From positions 1,247,829 to 1,311,828 of the forward strand of contig NW_020635485.1 of NCBI RefSeq assembly GCF_003573695.1: a DNA stretch of 64,000 nucleotides, given 5' to 3'. A program made the translations under genes and the position numbers. The DNA is from Papaver somniferum. Taxonomy: Eukaryota; Streptophyta; Magnoliopsida; Ranunculales; Papaveraceae. This document shows positions 42,066 through 53,197 of this stretch, one piece after another. How positions within the stretch are numbered: the first letter of the stretch is position 1; each line of letters starts with the position of its first letter. The notes beneath the pieces were generated by a model. It saw only the letters and a list, made by a program, of their open reading frames with translations. It ran no database searches and had not been told where the DNA came from.

Positions 42066-44530
42066 CCCACACGTCTGTGTGATACTAGTGTGCTCGGTAG
42101 AGTCGATTATCCTTTAACCTTTGGGTTTCTTCTCTAAAACCAGGTTAACGACTTAAAGACTTCATTGGTGAAAAAGCGGGGGTCTAACAACACCACTCAA
42201 TATTTCGCTATCAATCTGTATGGACTAACTCCGAAATACTTTGCTAGAGAATCAACTAGACAGTCATACTCAATATAGATTAAAGTATCTCAAGGAGTTA
42301 ATATCTGTCACTTGTTTTGATTTACTCAAGCTAAAACAATAGCGAGTCTAAAATCAAACACAAGGAATAACTTGGATGGTACCAAAGACCAATGTCCAAG
42401 GATCAATCAATATCAATCAACAACCAAAGGTTGGATTTCTAATTGATGATCTTAACGCACAACCTATATTATTTCTATTATATAAAAAAATATAATGCGA
42501 AAAAGAAATAACTCAGACACCAGAAGTTTTGTTAACGAGGAAACCGAAAATGCATAAAAACCCCGGGACCTAGTCCAGATTGAATACACACTGTATTAAG
42601 CCGCTACAGACACTAGCCTACTATAAGCTAACTTCGAACTGGACTATAGTTGAACCCAATCATTCTCCCACCAATCCAAGATACAGTTGTACTCCTACGC
42701 CTCTGATCCCAGCGGGACACTGTGCACTTGATTACCTTAGCTGATCTCACCCACAACTAAGAGTTGCTGCAACCCAAAATCGCAGACTTGATAATAAACA
42801 AATCTGTCTCACACAGAAAAGTCTATCAAAGGATAAATCTGTCTCCCATAGATAAACTCTAGGTTTTGTTCCGTCTTTTGATAGAAATCAAGGTGAACAG
42901 GAACCAATTGATAATCCGGACTTATATTCCCGAAGAACAGCCTAGATTAATCAATCACCTCTCAACAAGTCTTCCTGACTACACAGGCGGTTTGTCAAGG
43001 AATCACAAATAGTGAGACGAAGATGTTTGTGACTTCTTTTATCTTGCCTATTGGAGAACTCTCACGATCTCAAGCAATCAATAGATTGTACTCGTACGAT
43101 AGAAGATGCAAGATCAGATCACACAACTACGATAAAAGTAGTATTGGTATGGCTTCACAATCCCAATGAAGTCTTATAGACGTTAACCTGGTTTTAGAGA
43201 AGAAAACCAAAGGTTAAAGGAGAATCGACTCTAGCGAGTGCACTAGTATCACACAGACGTGTGGGGATTAGTTTTACCCAATGCTAGATGTCTCATTTAT
43301 ATAGCCTTCAAATCAGGATTTTGCCTTAGTTACAAAGAAATCCATATTCACCGTTAGATGAAAACCTGATTTAGATTCAAGCTAATATTTCTCAACCGTT
43401 GGATCGAAAACTTAGCTTGTCACACACACTTGGGTAAACATTTACTGGGTTTGTGAAAACCATGCCCAAACGTGTACGTGTATGTTGGTTCAACATAGTA
43501 ACCCAAAAGGTTAACCATATGAGCATTTCATATTAACCTTGTTCTTCTTCACCATAACTAGTTCAATTGACTCAAATGAACTAGTTAGAGAGTTTTTCAA
43601 TTGCTATGAGATCTTATGTAACTACACAAGACACAATTGAAACAAAGATGATTCGATTCAATTGAATCGGCTCATGAACTTATAGCCACGATTTGCATAG
43701 TGCATTCCTTAGTAATTTAAGTTTCATGTTCAGAACACATATTTAGATCATAACCACTTAAGTTCACAAACAAGTTCGCGGACTTAAAATAACCGGCAGA
43801 GTTTTCCAAACTCAGCAGAATACCTCGGCAAGGAGACTTCCGCCAGTTCGTAGACTAGGTTCGCGGACTGAGTTTGCGGACTTACCCGCAAACGATTTTT
43901 GGAAATCCCAGCAGAATTTCTCGGGAAGAGAAAGTTCGCCAGTTCGCGTACTTGTACTAATGCAAACCATTTTTCGGTTTCTCTTGATCAACAAAGTTCA
44001 CAAACTTTGGTTCAAGGAATAAGACTTATGCACATATGTGTTACCAGACAATGCTTATATCCATCATTGGTTATATATACCTAAACTCTCATTCCATTCA
44101 TTGAAACATTCTCAGAGGACGTTATTCATTCGTTATTCACATACCTTTCTCGTCAGAACAATTTCCAAAGTAATTAAAACTTTTCATGACTTTCGTCACT
44201 AGGTGAAGATACACCCGATCAAAGCGAAACGCTTTACCAACACACGATTTAGAGAAAAAGATAAGTAGAGTATACTTGACGATTTCGAAATGTCAGGTGT
44301 GTATGATCCAGTCTATATAGCATAGGAGATAGAATAGATAGACTTTTGAGTGATAGATAAGTTCAAGTCTCCACATACCTTTTTGTTGATGAAGTTCCAC
44401 GGTTCCTTGAGTAGATCTTCGTCGTTGTTTGATGAATCTCCATGAAGTCCTTGAGCTCAACTACACTTTTCTATCCTAGTCCAAGACTTAGCTATAATAG
44501 ACTAGAAATCAAGACCCATAGTTTTGATCA
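42066..44530 (-). repeat. SIRE/Maximus-like copia LTR, minus orientation
   Basis: A 2.46-kb non-coding block. Resemblance to long copia LTRs rests on the 'aaaaaccccgggacctagtccag' word near 42556, the repeated 'gttcgcggact' words near 43765-43880, and a TATA box on the minus strand at 43295-43304 (TATATAAA). The probable 5' end is TGATCAAAACTATGGG at 44530. No internal region or second LTR is seen, so it is a solo or truncated LTR. Small frames inside (43812-43994, 43899-44084) are chance. Confidence 0.5.
43295..43304 (-). promoter_or_regulatory. TATA box of the SIRE-like LTR
   Basis: The minus strand reads GGCTATATAAATGAG around this site. The predicted transcript start is about 30 bases further left, near 43265-43272. 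Confidence 0.55.
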
Positions 44531-44928
44531 TTAATTTTTAGTATTGATGATAAATATCTAAAATAGGAAAAACTAACGGTATGTAAAAATTACTATATTA
44601 ATTGATATTTAAATTAATATTTATATTATGTTAACAATATCCATTAATATATAAAAAAAAAATTATTTACCTGAACACAATCTAACAAGTTCCATTAATA
44701 CGGTTAATTTACTAATAAAAACAAAGTCAATGGTTAATAAAGGATGCAAATCATTCTTCATCCTTATTTTTTATATAACTGGAATTAATTCCATAACAGT
44801 CTTAAAGATTTTCTTTGGAACCAAGTTTCTAACATCTATATAAAGGATGCAAATCACTCTTCATTCCTGCATAAACCACATACTTTTAGTTTCTGTGAAA
44901 AAGAGGTAGCGAACAGAAGATATTGACT
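44531..44928. other. AT-rich spacer
   Basis: No gene. A directly repeated word, 'aaaggatgcaaatca(t/c)tcttcat', occurs at about 44739 and 44843, spaced about 105 bp apart. Confidence 0.4.
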
Positions 44929-46930
44929 ATGACTTTTGAAGGAAATCACAACAAAGGGGGAGTAATGGTAGTTGATTTCGATGGTATGTAAACTTATTCA
45001 AGTGTCACAATTTGGATTCCTATTTGGATTCCTAGGTTGTTTTTTTTTTCTCTTATCAATTTTTTCTTTATAACAAGCAAGTACAAAATTTAAATATATG
45101 ATTTTATATGTAGGCAAGAAACCTTCGGGAACAATTTATACCCCCTTCAAGCGTGTGGTTAGGAATCAAACACAACAGAAAGTCGTGCGGGCTTTGGTTC
45201 TGAAAAAAATGGAGGTTTGAAAACAGAAAAACAGGTCAATTATGGAGTTTTGACCAACATTCCATTGACCAAGATGTGAGTTAGTCGACCTCCGTCGCAT
45301 ACTATCGGTAAAAGTTAATTGTTTTTTTTAAGCCGATTAGAAATTAATTGTTGATTGTGTATAATGCAGGGTACTCAAATGCATGCTAGGGTAGGCAAAG
45401 ATTATATACAGTTTTTTGAAGACAAATTCGAGGAGGGAAATGTGTATTCCATTCAGAGGTTTAGCATTGCCAAGCCATCAACCGGTTATAGAATTGTATC
45501 CTTCTAAAATGTAATGTGGTTGAACAGGTTTACCAAGGTGGAACATATGAAAGTTGACCTCTCGACTTTTCCCCAAGAGATATTTAGTTTCCTTGCTTTG
45601 GAGAATATTGGGACCAGAAAAAATGATACTACGTATTATACAGGTGAACAGTCGGAAATAATAAAAAAACTTTTTTTTTTGAAACAAAAAAGCTAACATT
45701 AACCTCTTCTTATATAATTCCTGAAGCTGTTATTGGAAGGCTAAGTTCTTTGTCGAACGTTGTGAAGAAATCGGTTGAAGAATTTAAGAAAGTAAGTGAT
45801 GTGCTTATGAGGGAGATTATGATTGAGAATGAAAGGTAAACTACACTGTATCTTATGGATTTTTTAATTCAATAATTTTTGTTGAGTGGATTATCCTGAT
45901 GGATTTTTGTTTGTATTTAGGGGAGCTACAATGAAAGTAACCTTAAGGGGTGATTTGGTTCATGTTATCAAGGATGGGATGTTGGAGGTTCGTCTGAATG
46001 TACCTGTGGTGATGATTGTCACTGGTACATATGTGAAGGATCATTTGGGTAAGAAATTTTGAAGAAACCATTTATAGACTAATACTTTTAACTTAATTAT
46101 GGAAGTTTCTTCCATGCAGTATGCAGTTGTTCATATTGATGTATTGTAACATTACAGTCCAGAGTATTCGTGGATCTTGATGTTCAACAAGTGCGTGATT
46201 TCAAGACAAAATAAGCCAAACGTTGTTGGGAAAATTAATACATGTAATGTCACATCTAATCCAGTAAATCTTATGCGAATCTTATACGCATATCATCCCT
46301 TTTTCAGGCTTACTTCAGATCCTGTGGAGATCGGTAAGGTCGAATTGAAGGAAGACAATCCAAACGAAAAAATGGTGACACTGTTCGATCTAACTGAAAT
46401 GTTGCAGTATGAGTGTAATAGGGTATGTGCACTCAACTCGAAACGTTGTGTATCCTTTTGGATGTGGTTGGGCTTTGGTATTAAACAGACATATTTATTT
46501 TATTTAGTTAGGATAGTTTATAATTTCTTATTGTTTAAGAATCTAAACTGCAATGTCTTTTTGTGTCTCTAGGATAAGACATGCTACTGTGAGGCAACCA
46601 TTGTTGGAATGGCAGATGGTAAAGATTGGTACTACGTCGCTTGCAGTAAATTCTACAAGCTAATCGATGGTCAGGATTCTTCCAGCAAGTGTGGTCCTGA
46701 TTTCCGGGAAGCTATACCATGGTACGCACAATATAATATATAACTCTGTGCAGAAAATGAGAATAAGGTTGTGCAGAAAATGTGATTAAGGTGATAATTT
46801 TTATTGGAAAATTCTATGTAGGTACATACTTCAGTTAAAAGTGACCGATGGGTCAGAGAATGTAACATTTACTGTTATAGGGCATAACGCTGAAAAAATG
46901 CTGAAGTACACTGCCGAAGAATTACGTTGA
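44929..46930 (+). pseudogene. RPA70-like single-stranded DNA-binding protein gene, decayed
   Basis: Several exons in order match the plant replication protein A 70-kDa subunit family. The first is 44929-44985. A stretch from 45115 follows, and then the first OB-fold part from about 45368 ('GTQMHARVGKDYIQFF'). Next are 'RFTKVEHMKVDLSTFPQEIFSFL' (45520-45600), the 'VIGRLSSLSNVVKKS' and 'MREIMIENER' OB-fold region (45725-45836), its continuation from 45920, and 46140-46420. The C-terminal DNA-binding domain (46573-46722, 46822-46930) includes 'KDWYYVACSKFYK' and ends 'YTAEELR' at a stop. Zinc-binding cysteines are only partly visible ('CYCEAT'). Stops at 45221 ('ATGGAGGTTTGA') and about 45506 break the frame. 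Introns are retained. Plant genomes carry many RPA70-like copies, some moved by Helitrons. No Helitron end was seen here. Confidence 0.7.
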
Positions 46931-49900
46931 ATACGAAGTGTGATGTGATTTTTTTCTTAATTATATGTTTATACATAAGGAAAAAAATCTTTGTATTTAT
47001 GTTTATATATAGGAATTTTTTTTTTGTATTTATGTTTATATATAAGAAAAAAAATCTATGTATTACTTGGAAAATGTAGAAAACCTAAATTTCCATATTA
47101 ATTCACGGCAAGATTATCTTTGGTGGCTTACTTAAATGTTAAGTATGTTAAGAGGATATTTAGAGAACCATGAATTTTCGAAATAACCATGAGTTTCCTT
47201 TAATATCGTTAATTTACTGATATTTTGGACAAAAATATTGCAACAACTAAAATTTAAACAAAAATTGGTTATGCAAAAGCATATTCCTAATCACGGAGGG
47301 ATTATAAAGATATTATTAATTATTGAAAATAATATTGTTTCCCCAAACACGGTCTTTGTGGGTTTGGTGTATGTATATAAAGCATCAACGTTTGCAGGTT
47401 TTTTTACGCGTTTAGTTTTTTTTCTTCTGTATATCTTGCGATTTACATTTTTGTTGTCTCATTTAATTTCTGATGTTTGTTTTGCAAGTACATTCAAATA
47501 TGTAATCAATTCGACGCTAATGGTTACGGGATTGCGGTAGTAGGAGAGTATGAATCAGAGGAGAAGATTGCATCTTTTGAAAATAATATGCTCACACAAG
47601 GTTTATTATAATTTGGTGGTAGGAAAATTCTTCATTCCCATGATATTTTTATTTTTCACCCATACAATTCAGTAGTGATCATTTTTTTTTAGTATTAATG
47701 TGTGATATTGAGTACGATATAATTAACTCTTACTCTAAATAAATTGGCATGCAATTGGCATAAACAGTTGGGAAATCTAATTTTTTTTTTATCTTTACCT
47801 GAACAGAGGCTACAGAGGCTCATAGTACTCATTTTACAAGTAAAGAATCGTTTCGGTCGAATTTCTGGAACATATTTCTTATGCAACTAATGTTTCTGTA
47901 GTGTTTTAGACATTAATGGGAATGTTAACCAATGGTTTCTTGATAAAGAAATTGCAACGAAATTGCGTGCAGCATTTCAAAGAAATATTGAAAGCAAATT
48001 TTTTTAAAGAATTATCAGCACTATATTTCAAAAATTATTATGGCAATTAAATTCAAGCGGTAAGCTTAAGAATCTTTCCGAGTAATTCTCAGTTTTATAT
48101 CGTTTAGTTCAAATATAGCAGTATCCTTAATTACCAAAGTCTTATGTATCAAGGAATGAATTTTAAGTATGGTTTCTTAGTTTCATTAACTTTTAAGTAA
48201 ATCTCTCATGCAAACATATTCTACAACTTCATAGAAATATCCCATAAAGGACAACTTCAAGGGTGTGTTATATAGTTGGTACAATATGAAACTATGAGCA
48301 TCAATAAATGAAAATATGGATTGTTTGGTTGCTTTTGAATGAGGTATGAGAACATGGTCTAATTCGGTTGACAGTAAGATTCACACGTCTAAAACTAAGG
48401 TTACTACCAAGGTGTTTTTTCGATGTATTACAAGTTAGTTTAATTTCTTCCTTATCGTTATGTTTTCATACTCTTTTGTAGCCCTTTTCATCATATTCCT
48501 AACCTATACAATAGTTATGGGTTTCAATGATCGGTGATCAGACTGATCAGAATTAAAATATGATTTTGCTCCAAGAACTGCTATTTGTTCAAATTACGGA
48601 GCGATAATGTTGTAAGGAGAAAATTTTAATCACAATAAATATAATGTTGAATTTGGTTTATGTCGTGCAAAACAACAAAAGTAATATTTTAGCCTGTCAC
48701 TATAAAAGATACATCCCACTTTAATTCCATGTTTGCATTAATGTTGGCACATGTTCTTATGCTTTTAGACTAAATGGTTGAAGTCTAACTCTTTAAATTG
48801 GATCATTTGCACATGGAGTAACAAGATCCTAGGTCAGCTCGAGAGGAAAATTTTACGATCGAAATTATTTTATTACTTTCACATGTAATCCAAGTTAGCA
48901 GGTAATTGCCGGTTTCTTGAAGTTGATACATGGGACATAGGCAATAAGAAAACGATAGGTCTTGATGTGGTTACTCGGGTTTCTATCATGAAGTTAAATA
49001 AGATGATGAAGGACTTGAATCGTAGATGACAATTTCACTAAAGTAAGATGAGGTACGTTTTTAATAGTTGTGCTTTCACATATCCTAAATTACTTTGGTC
49101 CTTGCTATATATTCAAATGAGTCACAACAGTATCAAAATATGTTACTACTTCGCATTTGATTTACACAAGTATACCTTAAAGCTTAATTTTAGCTCTTCA
49201 TCGTCTATTATAAGTTACATTGATTACTGAAAATTTATTTTTCTTTGGCTGTCTCTTTTTGCGGACTCACGATAAGACTTTTGCATTCATTCATGCTTAA
49301 CTCTTAATCCTACAAAGGGGAGAATGCATCTCCTAGATGAACTTGGTTAGTATTTGTATATATAAAATTTGTTATATTGAAAAGCATATCCTGCCATATA
49401 TATTAATCCTAACCCAATTTAAGCTAGGAAAATAATACCACTTTTCGGTTTATATTGCTGCTTGAGGATGATTCCATGAGATGAGCGGTGGACAACTAAT
49501 CTTACTAATGATGCATGGTATCCTCATACCTCATTTATATTTGCACCGATTTTTCTTACTTCATTCCTCAAAGTTCGATAAGTTCGAGATGACGATAGAG
49601 TTTGCTTGCGTCTTAACTGCAAAATTAATGCAACGGGGTTAGTTGGGAATTGCAAAATTAATACAAAAATGCCACTATGTATCACTCCTCCGAACCCTCT
49701 GCAGTGCCTTATGTTGTTGAAAAATCCCTTGCCATGGTTGATCAAGTAAGTCAGCAATATCTTAATATTTTTAATTAATATTTTTATATTTTTTAAATCC
49801 TTATAATGGGTGTCTGTTATGTGGCGCCTGTAAGATTCTGATTTCCGGCATCTGTTCACAACCAACTCACTACACCATATCCAGCATTGTACAAAAGTGA

Positions 49901-49960
49901 AGGAAGAAATTATGCATTTCATTTGGTTACTGTCAATTAAAGACCCAAGGCATTAGTATT
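46931..49960. other. AT-rich DNA without a gene
   Basis: At 46960-47075 there are three imperfect copies of 'tatttatgtttatatataag'. No domain was recognised in any frame; the longest, 131-132 codons at the edges, show no motifs. A few stretches such as 48900-49030 have better codon-like composition but contain stops. Confidence 0.35.
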
Positions 49961-52900
49961 ATATGAGCCGTTCACATGGTGTGTTTTCTTGATTGCGTCA
50001 TCTTCTACGGGAAGCACGTTAGATACTTTGCACTATTTAGAGTTAGCGATCTATTAATATTATCTTTTTTAGTGTCTCTAGTATCGGATGTTGTTATAAA
50101 TAAAAAGTGAGTCTCATTTTTCATTTAATTACTTGAAGTTAGAGCCTAGATGAGATGTTTAGTTGGTCACTTTTTTTTAACACAAGTGTATGAGGCGTTC
50201 ATACGGTGTGTTTTCTTGATTACATCATCTTGGACGGGTTGCGCTTCATATGATTTGCACCATTCAAAGTTGGTAATATATTTCTATGTTCATATATAAA
50301 AAAATTTTAGGGTCTCGAATATCGTGTATTGATAAAATATATAGTGAGTATGATTTTCCATTTAGTTAGAGCATGAAGGAGCGATTAAATTGGCCGCTAG
50401 GATTCCTTCTTTGCTATATATTTTTTTTATTGTAATTAATATCAAAAGTATATAATGGATGTGAATATTCATTTAACAACAAGGACTTGGATCCTGGAGA
50501 TGCAGTTGAGTTGTCCAATTGACCCTTAACACAAGTATATGAAATGTTCACGCTGTGCATTTCCTTGATTGCGTCAGCACTTCAGATACTTTGCACTATT
50601 TATAATTAGAGTTAGCGATCTATTTTATTTGAATATCATATTTTTCTAGTGTCTCTAAATATCATATATTGATGAATAAAGAGTGAGTATGATTTTTCAT
50701 TTAATTTCATGGAGTTGGAGCCTTGAGGAGCAGTCGAGGCGATCATTGGACTTTTAACGCAAATATATGTTTTGGTATGTAAGGTAGGTCGGGAGTGTAC
50801 AATGGGTGATTGGACTTCCTGGAAGACGTTACTGGGGTTTCGAGAGTAGGATATTAATGTTACTTTGTTCCTTTATTTTTAAGTTGTAAAAGTTGATTAC
50901 CTAATGAATGTTGCATAGGTATTCTAAAATCTAACAATATTAAGGGTAATCGTGGTGTCACTTTGATGGATAGCCCTCAAATCTAGCCATACCGGTTGTC
51001 GTTAGAGTATTATTGTTAGCAATACCATGAATTACTTACTGATTTCAAAAGTTGGTATAATTTTCCAAAAGAAATTTCCCCCACTTTAACCTATACATGG
51101 CATGTGGCTCCGGTTATTAATTAACTAATGATGATAATGGATGTTTTCATTGTCCACTTCAGTTGTTAATTAGGACCCTTTTTGAGACGGGTGAGGGGGA
51201 AGCTCCACCTCACCAAGTGGAGGCCGATTCCTGACATACCCGGTGTGTAGGGGTTAAATACTAGCTATACATGTGAATGAATGAATAATTAATAGGAAAA
51301 TGCATGGAATAAAATTCACTTTATAGAATTCATAGTCAATATCAAATACAAAATTGCATTGAAATAAAATTGAATCAATCAATTAAACCAAACTTTATAT
51401 AGGGAAAAATATGATTAGCATTTTTAAAAGTAAACAATCTTTATAATTTTTGGTACCGAATATATGGTTTGATAGCCACTACGAAATTTATGTACAAAAA
51501 AATAGTCAACATGTCTTATACTTTTGGAATCATGGTGATGTCTTTAATATCAAAATAGCTATAAAGTATATACTGATTGTGAATATTCATTTAACTACAA
51601 GGAGTTGGAGCCTGGAGTAGCAGTTGAGTTGAACATTTAATTCTTAACACAAGTATATGAACGGTTCACGCTGTGCATTTCCTTGATTGCGTCATCTTGA
51701 ACGGTACTATTTAGAGTTACAATTTATTTTATTTGAATATCATTTTTTTAGTGTCGCTAATTTCATTTTTTGTTAATTATTTTCTGATATTCCTCTATAC
51801 AAATAAAAAAAATGAGTGTGAATTTTCATTTAATTTCATGGAGCTCGAACCTGGAGGAGCGGTTAAATTGGCCACATTATTTTTAACACAAGTATAAGTT
51901 TTGCAATTAAAAGAATGTGCATGCCACTTTATACCCGGTGCATACCACTGGTGGAGCTTACCCTCCCTTCTATTGGCTGGTGAACGTAACCGCACGTTTT
52001 AATTGTCTTGGAAAAAAACCATTTGTATTCATCGGATGAAATTTCGTGAAATATAGTGCGTTGATCCGACACCGTGCGGTGTAGATTGGGTAGGTGGTTG
52101 GTACACACCCGGCGGACGACCCTCATTATTTGGTATGTCTAACCGCTAGATGGCCAAAATCTTTGATTAGACGACCTAAAGTTATTGCGCATAATTACAC
52201 CGAATTTACTTGATCTTTTAAAAATTATGATCGTGGAATTTTTCTAAAAAAGTTAGTATATTACCTTCACGTATTTATTACTAAAATCGAAGAAAAAAAC
52301 TATTATATGAATTTTGTATATTTATGGTTAAAATCCAAAATATTTAATAATCCAAGTATTTATTACTAAACATATTTATAGAGTAAAAAAAAAGTAGGTG
52401 CTTCAAAATGTTGTTAAACCGTGAAAAGTTTACAAATATTTGTGGTATAGTTTTAGAAATATGGTCATTTCTTATCCCTAATGATATAATTAAAAAATAC
52501 CGAAAATATCCATCTCTCTTCATTACCTTAAGAATTATGCAAACTTGAAATATGTCAACTTCTAAGACTGAGAGATTTAATGACACACATGATATTTTAT
52601 CGGATTTTCATCAATATATACTTTATTACCTAAATCCATGCATGGATTTACATCTTGTAGCAACTCACGGTCGTCTCAAATGCTATGGAAAATTGAATTA
52701 TAAAATGATTCCTCTACATCTGGAGTATAAATTTCAGTAAATTTTGGACTCAGAAAAGGGTGAGTTTTTTCAGAAAAATAATTGGTATTCTAGCTTTTGA
52801 CTGCATCCTATGACTTGGTAGCAACGAATATTCCAATTAATTCAAAAATATTTCAAGATACAACTGTATATTTTCAAAAGAAAATGATTTGCAATCCTTA

Positions 52901-53150
52901 CTCAAGTATACGCGTTCTTGACTGAATATTTACGTAGTTCTTGCATATTTTTTTTGCCTTTTGTCTATTCTTATACATTGTTTAAGATGTCCCTTGAAGC
53001 GAGGAACTCAAGAAAGGCCTTATGCTGGTAGCCAGAAAACATATTTGATTTCTAAAGAAAGATATATCAGTGTATTCCCTTGATTACATCTTCTTTGACT
53101 AGAAGCACTTCATATGCTTTGTACTATTTAGAGTTGGCAATTTGTTTTAT
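49960..53150 (+). repeat. Diverged tandem-repeat region
   Basis: A unit of about 225-340 bp recurs with cores at about 49985, 50213, 50560, 51681 and 53078. The core contains 'cttgattgcgtcatct' and 'tttgcactatttagagtt'. Other unit parts are 'catggagttggagcctggaggagcagt' (about 50145, 50705, 51600, 51840) and 'cttaacacaagtatatga'. Copies are well diverged, and the array is interrupted near 50760-51560 and 51905-53060 by unrelated AT-rich DNA. No gene was seen. The LINE inserted into the last unit. Confidence 0.65.
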
Positions 53151-53197
53151 ATTTTTTTTTTTTTGATAAATAGAAATTTTATTGCTTTTAGCTGAAT

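Noticed and set aside
42053..42092. Perfect palindrome 'cactagtatc...gatactagtg' as a terminator or MITE
   Set aside because: It is explained by the inverted copy of the LTR start region meeting target sequence.
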